A DNA stretch of 64,000 nt from Dama dama (Eukaryota; Chordata; Mammalia; Artiodactyla; Cervidae): contig NC_083699.1 of the NCBI RefSeq assembly GCF_033118175.1, positions 44,861,001-44,925,000 of the forward strand. Reading direction: 5' to 3'. Shown here one piece after another: positions 1 to 11,562 of this stretch; the first letter of the stretch is position 1; every line of letters begins with the position of its first letter. Under the pieces are notes generated by a model. It made no database searches, was not told the origin of the DNA, and worked only from the letters and a program-made list of their open reading frames with translations. The position numbers were made by a program, and so were the translations under genes.

Positions 1-119
1 AAGTGTGAGCCTTGGTTCTCTTACTTATAAAATAGGTTGATAACACCTGCCTAATAAAATTGCTATTAGTAGCAAAAGATAAAAATAAATAAGCATTTAG
101 CACAAGTGCCTAAAACATG

Positions 120-336
120 TGCCATGCTCAGTCGTGTTTGACTCTTTGCTGCCCCATGGATTACAGTCTGCCTGGCTCCTCTGTCCATGGAATTATCCAG
201 GCAAAGAATACTGGATTGGCTTGCAATTTCTTCCTCCAGGGGATCTTCCCCACCCGGGGATCAAACCTGTGTCTCTTGTATCTCCTACATTCGTGGGTAG
301 ATTCTTTACCACTGCAGCACCTGGGAAACCCACCTA
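120..336 (-). repeat. Bov-tA SINE
   Basis: Ruminant tRNA-derived SINE. The plus strand shows the reverse complement of the typical body (CTCAGTCGTG, CCATGG, GGCAAAGAATACTGGA) and ends in the inverted tRNA-like head (GGTAGATTCTTTACCACTGC). It is nearly full length and moderately diverged. It lies in ATP13A5 intron 4. The two short open frames across it are by-products of the SINE. Confidence 0.9.
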
Positions 337-885
337 GAACATGCCAAGTCCTTAATAAGTAACAACTATATTTGACATAGTCTCCATTCCCATAAGCATT
401 AATTGAGTATTAATTAATTAATTATTAATTAAGTATTTTTCTTGTCCCCAATAACCTTTCATTTCTTAGTAACTTCTTTGAAGTGTAACATATAGTTACA
501 CATCTTTCACCTTGAATTTCCTGGGCTCTCTTTAATGGCAGAGAGGGAGTTTTCTTAGCTCTATTTTTCTGACATCTAGGGGCACAGTATCTGTCACAGA
601 GAATGTTCCCTAAATATTGGAATTAATTAATGAGGACCTTTGTGAACCATGGCTAGAATACTGTCTCCCCTAACAAGGCTGTAAATCCAGTTCACAGAAC
701 AATAGCAGGACACAGGCTGTGGAAGTCAGTTTAGAAAGAAGCAAGCCAAGTGCCCTATGACCTTTTTCTTTGTCGGGTGAGATGGTTTCTAATGTTACCA
801 TTAAGGGAGAGGTGCCCAGCTGGTATGAGAACTGAGATCCAGTAGGTTCATACTGGCCTGTGATGATCCTTTTGGGGACATCTGG
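337..885. other. Intronic sequence, no recognised feature
   Basis: AT-rich intron of ATP13A5 with an AATTAATTAATT-type simple stretch near 405-432. No exon, RNA gene or clear repeat was recognised. Confidence 0.5.
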
Positions 886-1157
886 CTGCTGCTGCTGCTA
901 AGTCGCTGCAGTTGTGTCTGACTCTGTACGACCCCACAGATGGCAGCCTACCAGGCTCCTCCGTCCCTGGGATTCTCCAGGCAAGAATATTGGAGTGGGT
1001 TGCCATTGCCTTCTCCAGTGTATGCATGCTTGCTAAGTCGCTTTAGTCGTGTCCGACTCTGTGCGACCCTATGGACAGCAGCCCACCAGGCTCCCCTGTC
1101 CATGGGATTCTCTAGGCAAGAATGCTGGAGTGGGTTGCCATTTCCTTCTCCTGGGGA
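886..1157 (-). repeat. BovA2 SINE (dimer)
   Basis: Two Bov-A monomers in tandem, inverted relative to the plus strand. The element begins with the TGCTGCTGCTGCTAAGTCGC tail and has two TCCAGGCAAGAATA-type blocks, separated by a TGTATGCATGCTTGC linker. Confidence 0.92.
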
Positions 1158-1294
1158 CATCTGGAAAATGTGAATAAAAAATATTGCCTGTCATGTCAGT
1201 AAATAAAAGATGTTGTAGACATTTGACTATCACATTGCCACAGCCATCTTGAAGTTTCATCCTGAGGGAACTCAGGATAGAAACTGGATGCCCA

Positions 1295-1363
1295 CCATCG
1301 ACAGGGCTATAGTCCATAGGGTCGCAAAGAGTCTCACACAACTGGAATGACTTAGCACACCAT
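1295..1363 (+). repeat. Bov-A SINE fragment
   Basis: A 3' fragment of a Bov-A unit in sense orientation: ATAGTCCATAGGGTCGCAAA followed by a diverged GAGTCTCACACAACTG and GACTTAGCAC. Confidence 0.8.
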
Positions 1364-4359
1364 GCAGCAGTCAACTGCTGCAGCCACCTCCGATGGTGCA
1401 CGCTGAGGAGACACAGGATGAAAAAACACAGGATATTGGCTCCAGATAGCTAATGTTCATACCAAAGCAATCATTTCATTGAGCCCGATTCTTGCATCTT
1501 CCCATACATAGAAAAGCACTACATTCTTAAACTTGAGACCTCTGGTTTTCTTCAGTTATCAGTAATCTGAAGTTCTGACTACCTGGTCTTTGTTGCAAAC
1601 ATTCCTATATGTCCTGGCTCCTCAACCCCCTTGCCTCTTTAAAGCAGTCTCTCAGAGTGATCTGAGAGTCCTGTCTCACTGGCTTAAAGTCCTCAGAATG
1701 TCTGCCAAATAAAACATGATTCTCAACTTTTATGTTGTATCAGACAACAACCATGTTTGAATCACAGACTGGCATTCCCCTGATGTTTCACCTTTCCACT
1801 GTCTCTTGCCAAGAAGTATTGTGTGGTTAGAGATCATGTACTCATCTCAATCTCAGCATGAACCACATAGAATTTTCAGGGATCTTGACCACTGGTTGAA
1901 AACCAGAAGAAGAAATATGAGGTTTGAGCTGGGTCACATTAGCAAAGTTCCAAGGAACAAAGGAGATGACATTCCCTGACTTTAAAAATCTGATGAGCTG
2001 GCAGGGAAAGGAAGCCCTAGAACAATTCCAGGTAGCCTCACAGAACTCAATAGTCTGAATAAAATTAAGTAGACTTGCCTAATATTCAGAACCATTCATT
2101 AGGGGAATAATTACTTTGGATGTAGAAGATCTCTCTTCAAAACAGATTGAAGGGTTTCTTAACAGGAAAGTTATGAAGGCATTTCTGCAATGGCTATGGG
2201 CTACGCTTGAAGAAGCACTGAGATTTCTTGCAACCACGAGATATTAGTAAATGTGCTAAAAGTTATTTATTTCTTAAAAACCAAGTATGAATGACTAGGA
2301 GTATTTTCTTTGGCAACGGTCTATATCTCTTTTCGATATGATTATTTGCTCATTCATTCATTTGTCAATTTATTCACCAAATAATTGTTGAGAATATGTT
2401 GTCTGCTGGGCCCTTTAGGCTCCGGATGGTGAAGACTAGGCTGAGAGTCCTCAAAGAGGCAGGAGGACCATGTCAGAATCACTGGTGAGCATTTTCAAAC
2501 TCCATACGATCACTCTGCTTTCATTCTGATAAGCCATCAATAGCGTCCTTGGCAGGGAGGGAGGTCTGAGGTTTTCCGAAGAGTTAATACTAAGCCAGGG
2601 GATTCTGGCATGACCCATTTCCATGAAATTTGGAATTTTTAGGGAGCAGCTTTATTAGTGTTTGAAAAAAAGTTCCCAGGTGATTCTACTAGTTAATCCC
2701 TCACTCTCCTAATGCACCCTCTTTCTAAAGGAAAGGAGACCTGAGAAATTCACAGATGCAGAGAAATGGCATCCAATTGCTGGCATTTGGGTATGTTGTA
2801 GAGTATGACAGGTATGTTAGTCTTTGACCCCTCCCATTTTAAAATAATAATAAAAGCAAGATTAGTATGGTTTGAGAAATTGCTTTCAGGGGAAAAATTT
2901 CCCTACGTTAGCAGTGCAGAGCCTGCTTCTATACTTTATAATTTATACATTTTGCAAATGACAAAAGCCATTTTATTTTTTCTCTTTAGTCTTCATCTGT
3001 GACGTGTTCCTTTCTTTCATTTCCTAAAGCACGTTTCCAGATAACCTCAGAGAAAGTCAAGTTCTTGCAGTTTCATGCCCTGTATGGGAGCTAATTGAGG
3101 TGCTGCTCATCAGCTTTTGTGGGGACGTGCACAGAGCATTCCCAGGCGTGAAGATCCAGAACACAGAGGACCAAGAGGGCATCTAAATGGAGGTGGGGGT
3201 GGAGAAATCCCGGGACTATCTCACCAGGGAGACTCAGGTCTTAGGCTTACTTGTGCTTTCATAATGTTTTGCTCTGAAACAAAGCATTGGAGTTAAGTGA
3301 TTTTATACTTTCAGTGGACCCAGAGCCATAGAAACGTAGGTTATATTTTTAAGTATGTTATTGACTTCTAATCTCATACTAAGATTTGAGACAATCTTAT
3401 CAGCTTCCAGAACAATGAGTGAAGCCTGTCTCCTCCACTCTGATCAATTCTTCCTTGTTCTTTTTCAAAGAACTGATCTGTTGGACAAGCGTCTACACTT
3501 GGTTGTATTTCTAAAGATGGAGATTTCCAAAAGGATAAAGGTCATGGTATACAGATGTGATTTCTTTTCTGACTTTGGCTTCCCACAAGACCTGAGGAGT
3601 AAAAGGGTAGGATTTCATAGCAGCCCCGATCTCTCTCTCCCCTGCCTTCCCCTTGCTTATTTTTTTTTTCCTCTCTATTCTCTGGGAAAAGCTTCTATCA
3701 GCTTGGAGCTTAGCATTGAAGGCAAACCCATCCTCTTTTGCTGCTGTCCACTCAGATTTTTTTCCTCTGGTACTAACAAGCATGCCTTTTTTCTCAGTGG
3801 TGTAACAAGTGTTGAGAATTAAGTTTGATCCTACAGAATCACCAAGCCAATTGTGAGTACCACTCCACAGCCCCACATTCAGTGATGTCACACTGGAATA
3901 AGCAATGGTTGGAGTATCCCTATTACAGAAATTGGTAAACCCTAGCCATCAAAGCTTTTTTTTTCTTTTTCCCCCTTCAAGAGTTCTGGGATACCAATAA
4001 GGTGATTGGTCTGGAGCTAACCCCCAGTTATGAGGTACCTGGATCTCTTCTGTCAGAAAGTTCTTATGTTTTCAGGAGGCTAAACAGAGGAGGCAGGGAC
4101 AGGGAGGGCTGAGTGAGGAGATGAAGTGTTACTCAACTGAAAAAAAACTGTTCTAATAGGAAGACAGCTTGGATGAATGGGGGATGAGGTAGGTGTGTTT
4201 TTTCACAGGGCCCTGTGTCCATGAGGTAAGAGAATTACTCCAACTGTCTGTAGACCTGTCTAGGACAGTCACTAAGATGGCAAGTTGTGTTCAGTTCATG
4301 GATGAGTGAAGGTGAAAGCAGGGAACCTTCTGGAATAATTTTCCTGCTTTCCTCTTGAT
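1364..4359. other. ATP13A5 intron 4, mostly unassigned
   Basis: No exon of ATP13A5 was recognised here. Around 2345-2470 there is an L2-like stretch (TCATTCATTCATTTGTCAA, then a TGCTGGGCCC-type segment). The 155-codon plus-strand frame at 3355-3822 has no recognisable protein features. The rest looks like old intronic sequence. Confidence 0.45.
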
Positions 4360-4360
4360 G

Positions 4361-4425
4361 GCTTCCCTGGTGGCTCAGAGGGTAAAGGATCCACCTATTG
4401 TGCAGGAGACCCAGTTTCAATCCTC
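4361..4425 (+). repeat. Bov-tA tRNA-head fragment
   Basis: Only the tRNA-like head of a Bov-tA SINE is present: GGCTTCCCTGGTGGCTCAGA, then GTAAAGGATCC and TGCAGGAGACCCAG. The Bov-A body is absent. Confidence 0.85.
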
Positions 4426-5329
4426 TTGATACCCTCTGACAGTTTCTCTCCAGGGTAAATGTGTCACTCCTGATGTCTTCGTTTGCTTTTTGCTACTGAA
4501 AAGTGAGAACTATGTTCATCTTTGCATTTTCTCTCTTTGCCTGGCTGCTAGGAAGACTGAAAGGGGAAGCTGTATTTTTTTATGACTTTTCATGATCAGA
4601 AACTTTTGTGTATCCCTCTTTATTTATTTCTTATATTGGGTCCTTGCTTTTCATGCAAGCAAGCTCAAATTCATTGAGGAGACTCTTAAGCTATCACTCA
4701 ACCAACCAATCCATCATATTTCATTTTTGGAAAAAGTGTTTAGTCTTACATTAAAAAAAATAAAAGGGAAAATTTATGGATGGGTGAGGAATGTTCCATA
4801 TTTTACTTTCTCTCTTTACTCTCCAAATGGAAAAACTCACAAAATAAAATATGACTATATATTTCTAAGTAGATTATCTCCTCTATTCTTCATATTTGGG
4901 AAACTATATACTTTATCTTGCTTATTAGATTGTCAAGTTCTTTATTGTGTGGACCAAATTTAAATTTAATTATGTATGATGTTTATTAAAGCTTGGCACC
5001 TGATAAATAAATAAACATGACATAGCTACATGGATGGAAAATCTGGGGAAATGGTTTCTTAGGCAGAGTATATCTATATTCATCAACTACATTTCCTAAA
5101 TAGATCAATCCTTTAAATGTTTTGTGCTTAGTGCTAGGAAAGCAGTGTGTTTTTAATGACTTTGAAAACTTTTTGTACTTCAGTATTTAAGCATTGTATC
5201 TGAAATCTTATATAATGATACCCTGTTTCTAAGGCATTTTGGAATATTGTCAGAATCTAGATGCCCAGTTCCTTTTTCATAGTGTTCAAACAGAGGGAAA
5301 ACTTGAAAACAATAATAGATCAATAACTC
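4426..5329. other. ATP13A5 intron 4, unassigned
   Basis: AT-rich non-coding sequence without a recognised exon, RNA gene or assignable repeat. Confidence 0.4.
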
Positions 5330-5455
5330 ACAGGCTTGGTGTGAATACAGATCATGGAGATGCTTGCTAAAAATCCTGTTTTTCTCTCACAACCACCCTA
5401 GCTTCTACTTACTAAATCAGAATTATGGAGAAGAACCCAAGAACCTGTATTTTAA
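5330..5455 (+). repeat. MER5A-like DNA transposon fragment
   Basis: Diverged hAT (Charlie-group) non-autonomous element. It shows the family pattern of a CTTGCTAAAAATCC segment, then AAATCAGAATTATGGAG and AACCTGTATTTTAA. Assignment is by memory of the consensus. Confidence 0.6.
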
Positions 5456-5819
5456 GGACTGAATTGCACCTTCATTTGAGAATTTGTGTTTCTGACCAAG
5501 TATGAGGAAGATCAGGCAAATCCTTCTTTTTATCTCTAAAACTGGGCAAGAAATATAGGGGATTATTAAGATTCTTGGGAAATTTTGCAATGGTTTACTT
5601 TCAAAGTCACCAGAATTCACCATTTTAAATTACAGATGAGTGAAGCAGGGACTCTAGGTCACTGTGAGTTAATGAGAAGCCTAAGCATTTCCTGTGCTAC
5701 TATTATCCTATCATTTCCTAACCTATGTGCCTTTATAGATCTCATCCTCAAAACTGTACCTCTATTCTTTGTCTCTCTTTCTGACTGGTGGGAAATGTCT
5801 CTTGGACCATGACTAAGTC

Positions 5820-6000
5820 TTATTTATCCTTAGATCCCTAGTGCCTTGCAAAATGCTTGGCATATTAGAGGAGTTTAGTTCACAGATCAATGAATGCATT
5901 TATTTATTCATTCCTTCCACACAAGTCTATTGAATTTCTACCATGAATCAGGCACTGTTCTAGATTCTGTAAATAATAGTGGTGAATGACATAATTAACT
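5820..6000 (+). repeat. L2-like LINE fragment
   Basis: Ancient LINE remnant carrying the pattern CAGGCACTGTTCTAGATTCT then AATAGTGGTGAATGAC, typical of L2 3' ends. A MIR-like 'CTTGGCATA...' tail precedes it. Confidence 0.55.
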
Positions 6001-6585
6001 GAGCAAACAAAATCCTCATCTCCAGGGCCAGTTCTCCTAGTAAAATGCAATCATTATATTGTCTTTCTGTCTCTCAGAAGACCTGGAGGCTTAAGAAGCT
6101 GATGTTTATGAAATGACTCAAGTTTTTTTTTGAGGAAAGAAAAGAGACAACACAGAGAATGCTGTTCTATAATCCTGAGAGAAAAGATCAAATCTTATTT
6201 GATTGCATTGTTCTTTGAGTCTTCCCTTTTTAATAAGTGTGCCTACGATGAGAATAATTTAGAACACTCTGATGCCAGTAAATGAACTGGGATTATGTGA
6301 AGTTGATGTAGCCTTATACCAACAATTCACTCATCCTAAGCCATGCAACATTTGCATTTATGCTAGCAAAATTTTCTCTGGAGTACCCCAAACCCTACCT
6401 GATCTCTTGTTCTTCAGTGGTAAGACCCAGTCCAAATGTGTGATGGATGTCATAGCAGCTGTTGCTATCTTCCAGCAACCTAGGATGTGGTCAGGACAGG
6501 AACCGTACTTCAGTTCATGGTACTCAACAAATCAGTGTTCTTCCGTTATATTCTGATGCGTGGTGAGGACAAAAATCAGACTTAC

Positions 6586-6656
6586 CCAACCTTCTGAAAC
6601 TTCTTCTCCGAGTTGTTCCAAACATACCTGATTTTCTGCACTTGGATACATCGCAA
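6586..6656 (-). CDS. ATP13A5: ATP13A5 coding exon 4 (partial CDS)
   Basis: A 71-nt exon encoding residues 129-151 (LRCIQVQKIRYVW...KKFQKV) plus two bases of a Gly codon. The acceptor is ACTTGCAG/TTGCGA and the donor is GTTGG/GTAAGT. It starts in phase 0, matching exon 3, and leaves phase 2. The encoded segment is the cytosolic stretch before the actuator region; the pattern LRC..VQKIRYVWN is typical of ATP13A4/ATP13A5. It is too short for a standard open-frame search and was found by following the family sequence. Confidence 0.93.
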
Positions 6657-6685
6657 CTGCAAGTACAAATGAGATAGAACAGAAA

Positions 6686-6805
6686 AGTGAAAAGAAAGTA
6701 AAACCACTCAGTTGTGTCTGTTTGTGACCTTCCCAACCCAGGGATCAAACCCAGGTCTTCCACATTGCAGGTGGATTCTTTATCAACTGAGCTACCAGGT
6801 ATACC
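6686..6805 (-). repeat. Bov-tA SINE, truncated
   Basis: Sits inside the 361-bp ATP13A5 intron 3. It keeps the inverted tRNA-like half (CAGGTGGATTCTTTATCAAC, TGAGCTACCAGG) and a short AAAGTGAAAAG / ACTCAGTTGTGTCTG part of the body. The middle of the element is deleted. Confidence 0.85.
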
Positions 6806-7017
6806 CTGATAGAATAGATGTCATTCACAAAGTAAAGCCCATCAAGGAAGATGAGGGTTGGTTAGTCCAGGTCCTCAAACAGCTCTCACTTTTCTTGACA
6901 TAGAGCTATAATTTTCAGCCCAGCGGTGTGTTTTCAGAACTTTCATCCAATAAATACATTATACTCTTGCAAAGAAAACATGCTGTAACATTGTACTGTT
7001 AAAGTCAAATCACTTAC

Positions 7018-7164
7018 TTTTAATTCTGGCTTCAATACAGCTTTGTTTATGACTGAGTGGCAGTCAGCCACCAGGGGTTCTTCTGAGTTCTTGTTTATAG
7101 GAATCTTAAGTGTGGATAAGTAGAGGCAGATTACCTTCTTCCTTATATATCTTTGAAATTCATC
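7018..7164 (-). CDS. ATP13A5: ATP13A5 coding exon 3 (partial CDS)
   Basis: A 147-nt exon, exactly 49 codons, residues 80-128, beginning DEFQRYIRKKV and ending AVLKPELK. The acceptor is TTATCTAG/GATGAA and the donor is TTAAAA/GTAAGTG. Both boundaries are phase 0. The DEFQ start joins directly to the LLRTT end of exon 2, the usual continuation in this family. No stop or frameshift is present. Confidence 0.95.
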
Positions 7165-7246
7165 CTAGATAAGACAATTCAGCCCGTGAAATTCTGAAGT
7201 GTTATTCCATAAAGCAGTCAGTCAACCAAATACCTGCCAAGTCCTA

Positions 7247-7437
7247 GATCAGTGGTTGCCAAAGTTTGGGCTACTGATAAAAGCATCTGCATCACCTTGG
7301 AACTTGCTAGACATGTAGGGTCTTAGTCTCACCCCAAACCTGCTGGGTCAGATATTATTGGGAGGCTAACAGTCTGTGTTTTAAAGAGTCCTCCAGGTAA
7401 TTCTGATTTGCACTAAAATTTGAGAACCTCTGTGCTA
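7247..7437 (+). repeat. MER5A-like DNA transposon
   Basis: Nearly complete short hAT-derived element in ATP13A5 intron 2. Ends are inverted copies of each other (CAGTGGTTGCCAAAGTTT at the left, AAAATTTGAGAACCTCTG at the right), with CACCTTGGAACTTGCTA and CTCCAGGTAATTCTGAT inside. Confidence 0.75.
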
Positions 7438-7854
7438 GGGAAAAAAGAGAAAGATACACTTTGCAAGAAAGTTCATATCCAGGAAATAGTCTCCAGCTAT
7501 CCTAAAATGACATCTAGGTGTTTAAAATGTATAATATCCCTCAAAACACATGTTTTTGAAAAACTGAACAGTAATTCCCTTGTATATGTTTAAGAGTTAT
7601 AACACTGGCAGCCAATGCTCATGCTATGGCTAAGAGCACTTACAATTAGCCTGACGTGGCAGAAATTTCTACAGGCAGATGTGGAGGAAATGTCCTACAT
7701 TCCTGGGTCAAAATAAGATGTAGCAAATAGATGGCAAGGACAGTTTTGCCATATTGTATCTGGGGGCAGGGAAGCCCTTAAATCAAGGAGGATCTGCTCT
7801 GGAATGCTGATCATCACAGGTTATGTACTAGATGCAACACAGAAGGGAACGCAC

Positions 7855-8028
7855 CGTCGTCCTTAGCAAAACAGTGTCTGCTTCTTGCAAGGAGCATGGG
7901 ATACAATAGGCCCATACCCTCCACTGGGGCTTCCAGTAGAATAACAGGGTAAGGACCCCACAGGTCAGCACGGATGTCACAAGGAAGAGAACTCTGCGTA
8001 GCTTCTGGGTCTGGTAACCAAACACCTC
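7855..8028 (-). CDS. ATP13A5: ATP13A5 coding exon 2 (partial CDS)
   Basis: A 174-nt exon, 58 codons, residues 22-79, beginning EVFGYQTQKLRR and ending CSLQEADTVLLRTT. The acceptor is TTTACTCTCCAG/GAGGTG and the donor is ACGACG/GTGCGT; both boundaries are phase 0. It contains the first hydrophobic segment (about residues 34-53, VLFLVTS...LLFYW), which in P5B ATPases is the extra N-terminal membrane-associated region. It is followed by the conserved KPQWRVWAYCIPC motif. The open frame extends beyond the exon on both sides, but those parts are intron. Confidence 0.96.
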
Positions 8029-8639
8029 CTGGAGAGTAAATAAAAGATCACTATTTTTTTCCCCACACAAACACACATTTTGTTCCAGGACACACAATCT
8101 TTAGGTGCAGCTTGGGTTGGGAAAGGAATCTAGTTTTGGTTGGTGGGATCAGATCCATTGCTTACAGCTGTCAGCTGATACAATTAAAAAAAAAAGAAAA
8201 AGAAGGAAGGATTCATTTTGCTATCCTGGCACATGGAACTAAAATGTTAGGAGCAAGGAACAGGCAGACTTATTTGGTTCTAAATATTCATGAGTCACCT
8301 CAGATTTATTAATATAAAATACCTATGTTTTAGATCAGATTTACTTCCTTTAGATAAAAGGCTTTTAACAATTATTAATATGAACTTATTGGAGGAAGAT
8401 GATAAATTATGACCAATAGGATTCATATCTTGCTTAAGGAATGAAAGTGTGCATAAATGTACTGCTTTGTAAAACAGTAGGGTGATATAAATTAAGAGAT
8501 TATTTGTACACGTGAAAGATTTTCAACAGACACCTTATAGGTATTTATCCTGAGAGTAACATGCTGAAATATTTCTGTTTTTAATAATTGATTAGTTAAC
8601 ACTTGTCATGAATTGAGTGAAGACTTGAGATGTAGTTTT

Positions 8640-9093
8640 CAGTTCAGTTCAGTCACTCAGTCTTGTCCGACTCTTTGTGACCCCCATGAACCACAACATG
8701 CCAGGCCTCCCTGTCCATCACCAACTCCCGGAGTTCACCCAAACCCATGTCCATTGAGTCGGTGATGCCATCCAACCACCTCATCATCTGTCGTCTCCTT
8801 CTCCTGCCCTCAATCTTTCCCAGCACCAGGGTCTTTTCAAATGAGTCAGCTCTTCGTATCAGGTGGCCAGAGTGTTGGAGTTTCAGCTTCAACATCAGTC
8901 CTTCCAATGAACACCCAGGACTGATCTCCTTTAGGATGGACTGGTTGGATCTCCTTGCAGTCCAAGGGACTCTTAAGAGTCTTCTCTAACACCACAGTTC
9001 AAAAGCATCAATTCTTTGGCGCTCAGCTTTCTGTATAGTCCAACTGTCACATCCATACATGACTACTGGAGAAACCGTAGCCTTGACTAGACT
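8640..9093 (-). repeat. BovB 3'-end / ART2A element with target-site duplication
   Basis: The 3' end of a BovB-type LINE, reading on the minus strand. The plus strand starts CAGTTCAGTTCAGTCACTCA and runs to ACCGTAGCCTTGACTAG. It is flanked by an exact 12-bp direct repeat, AGATGTAGTTTT, at 8628-8639 and 9094-9105, so it is a single retrotransposition event. It lies in ATP13A5 intron 1. Confidence 0.93.
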
Positions 9094-9204
9094 AGATGTA
9101 GTTTTAGGGGAAGACAAATAGCCAAAAACAATAGATTTTCTTAATTAAAGCTAATTTCTAGTTTCCACCTCCTATCATGAAATTTCACAGTATTGTTTTC
9201 TAAA

Positions 9205-9380
9205 TTTCAAAAAACTAGATAGAATCATAGGAGTCCCAGAAGAAGAAGACAAAAAAAAAAAGGCCATGAGAAAATACTCGAGGAGATAATAGCTGAAAAC
9301 TTCCCTAAAATGGGGAAGGAAATACTCACACAGGTCCAAGAAACACAGAGAGTCCCAAACAGGATAAACTCAAAAAACCA
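9205..9380 (+). repeat. L1 fragment (5' part)
   Basis: Resembles L1 sequence upstream of ORF2: ATCATAGGAGTCCCAGAAGA, GAGGAGATAATAGCTGAAAA, AACTTCCCTAAAATGGGGAA. Diverged and truncated. Confidence 0.7.
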
Positions 9381-9587
9381 GATAGTGTATTTAGAAAACC
9401 CACAGGGCTCCTGATTATGAGTGGCATCGTTACTCTACCATTATTTTACTTTCTGCTGTTATTGTGTGTGTGGGTGTGTTTTCTATGACTGAAATTCGGG
9501 GTCCAGATCATAGGAGTGTAATATCAAAAAAATAGGTTTTTCTACAGCACTTTCAGTGATGGAATCTCCTGAATTTTATGCCAGTTT

Positions 9588-9820
9588 ATTTTTTAAAGTT
9601 TATTTATTTTTGACTGTGCTGAGTCTTTATTGCTGCATGTGGGCTTTCTCTAGTTGTGGTGCATGGACTTCTCTTGTGGAGCACAGCCTCTAGGACACGT
9701 GTGCTTTGGTAGATGTGTCTGCAGGCTTAGTTGCCCTGTAGTACGTAGAATCTTCCCTGACCAGGGATTGAACCCCTACGTTGACAGATTCTTAACTGCT
9801 GGACCACCAGAGAAGTCCTT
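9588..9820 (-). repeat. CHR-type SINE
   Basis: Older cetartiodactyl tRNA-derived SINE, inverted. It reads TTTATTTATTTTTGACTGTG, TGAGTCTTTATTGCTGC, CTCTAGTTGTGGTGCATGGA and ends in the inverted head CTGGACCACCAGAGAAGTCC. Confidence 0.85.
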
Positions 9821-9829
9821 ACGACAATT

Positions 9830-10034
9830 TGAAAGTGAAAGTGAAGTCGTTCAGTCGTGTCCAACTCTTTGCGACCCCATGGACTGTAGCCAACCAGGCT
9901 CCTCGTCCATGGGATTTTCCAGGCAAGAATACTGAAGTGGGTTGCCATTTCCTTCTCCAGGAGATCTTCCCAATCGAGGGATTGAACCCGGGTCTCCTGC
10001 ATTGTAGGCAGATGCTTTACCATCTGAGCCATCA
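9830..10034 (-). repeat. Bov-tA SINE
   Basis: Nearly full-length inverted Bov-tA (AAAGTGAAGTCGTTCAGTCG, GCGACCCCATGGACTG, then the head GATGCTTTACCATCTGAGCC). It adjoins the CHR-type SINE at 9588-9820. Confidence 0.92.
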
Positions 10035-10189
10035 TGCTTATAATAAATCTTTTGGCTTAATTCTTTGGGAAAGTTTTCATCTTCAAAATAATCATTTTAA
10101 TTAATATTTTCTAATAAAGACCTCTGGTAGATCAAGGTTTCAATACAAGTTGATGAAAGTAACCCTTAAACATATTGAAAAGGTCACAG

Positions 10190-10385
10190 GCTTAAGAGGC
10201 AAAGACATAAGTTAGAGTCACCACTCTGTTGGCTTCCAACTATGTAAACTTAAGTAAATCATTTCATTTCTAGGGAATTCCAATTTACTCTTCTACAAAA
10301 GCAGTTAGAAATATGTACCTTACAGGGCTCTTGGACTCAAATGAGATAATGTCACTTTACGTGTTCTGCAAAGTAATTACAAGGT
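10190..10385 (+). repeat. MIR SINE
   Basis: Mammalian-wide interspersed repeat: CACTCTGTTGGCTTCCAACT, CTTAAGTAAATCATTTCATT, and TTACAGGGCTCTTGGACTCA with AAATGAGATAATG. Diverged, as expected for age. Confidence 0.65.
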
Positions 10386-10714
10386 TAAGAGTTTCTTTCC
10401 ACTACTCCTGAATAGGATCACCTACTTGGGGAAAAATTATCCATTAAGTTTCGTGATGCAGCTATTTGGAAATTATTCATGATAAGCTTTACATGTATCT
10501 TAGAAACACATGTTCACTCTGCTTTAAGCATATTTTCAGTTAGAGCTCCTTTGTCTCTCTCCTATCTTTCCTTTGATTCTGTAAACCTGCTTTGGTTTTA
10601 TTTGTCAGTTACACTAGGTTTATTAGACTCAAATAAAGAGTATATGCCAGTGCATATATTATGTCCTAAATATGCATTCTTTTACATTTTAAAAAATGGA
10701 ATAGCTTTAGCTTT

Positions 10715-11008
10715 AATTTTTTAAAATTTATTATTTTTAGTTTAGGCTGTACTGAGTCTTCGTTGCTGCAAGTGACTTTCTCTAGTTGCAGAGAGCCAGG
10801 GCTCCTCTTTAGTTTCAGAGTGCAGGCTTCCCTCTGCATGAGCCTCTCTTATTGCAAGGCACAGGCTGGGGTGTGTGGGCTTCAGTAGTTGTGGCACATG
10901 GGCTTAGTTGCCCCAGAGCACGTGGGATCTTCTCAAACCAGGGACTGACCTACTGTCCCCTGCATCGCAAGATGGGTTCTCAACCACTGGACCCCCAGGG
11001 AAGCCCAG
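10715..11008 (-). repeat. CHR-type SINE
   Basis: Long inverted CHR-type SINE: TACTGAGTCTTCGTTGCTGC, TTGTGGCACATGGGCTTAG, ending CCACTGGACCCCCAGGGAAG. Confidence 0.88.
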
Positions 11009-11190
11009 TATTCATTCTTTTTTTTTTTTTTTCTTTTTTTCTTTTTTTTTTCCCCATCCCGACCCCCCCTCCCACCTCCCTCTCCACCCGATTCCTCTGG
11101 GTCTTCCCAGTGCACCAGGCCCGAGCACTTGTCTCATGCATCCCACCTGGGCTGGTGATCTGTTTCACTATAGATAATATAAATGCTGTG
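11009..11190 (-). repeat. Poly-pyrimidine tract and L1 3' fragment
   Basis: A T/C-only tract (about 11017-11060) runs into CCCACCTCCCTCTCCACCCG and TCTTCCCAGTGCACCAGGCC, a segment of the artiodactyl L1 3' region in inverted orientation. Confidence 0.7.
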
Positions 11191-11562
11191 AAGATGCTCT
11201 TTTAAAAAGAAAAGTGAATTTTAGTGACTTTGAATACTTCTCTGTAAAACCCTCTTCTAATGGGATTGAATAATTTATGCATCTTTAATATTGGAGAGGG
11301 AAGTTATTCCTCGAAGACTGGCATTTCATAACCACTTTGCCATGGCTGATTGACCTCTCCACTCACAAGGCTCCGTCTCCACCAGGCACACGACCCCATG
11401 GTTGCTTAGCTCCAGTCCTGGGCATGTAAGAGGTGGCTTGTGTGGACACAGTCACATACACAATATTAATTCTAGTGTTAGAAAGAAACACATACCTTAA
11501 GATAAAGAAAGAAAAGTGAAATGTAGAGCAAAGATAGAAATTGTGTTTCACTAAAAGCAAAT

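Noticed and set aside
948..1401. Open frames over SINEs (such as 948-1160 and 1069-1401 minus)
   Set aside because: Bov-tA and BovA2 sequences give recurring short frames in all orientations. None is a gene.
3355..3822. 155-codon plus-strand open frame
   Set aside because: No recognisable domain, low-complexity Phe/Leu/Ser content, inside an intron. Likely chance.
4030..4075. A possible ATP13A5 exon end (LTEEIQ followed by GTACCT on the minus strand)
   Set aside because: The upstream codons include stops and do not match the family sequence.
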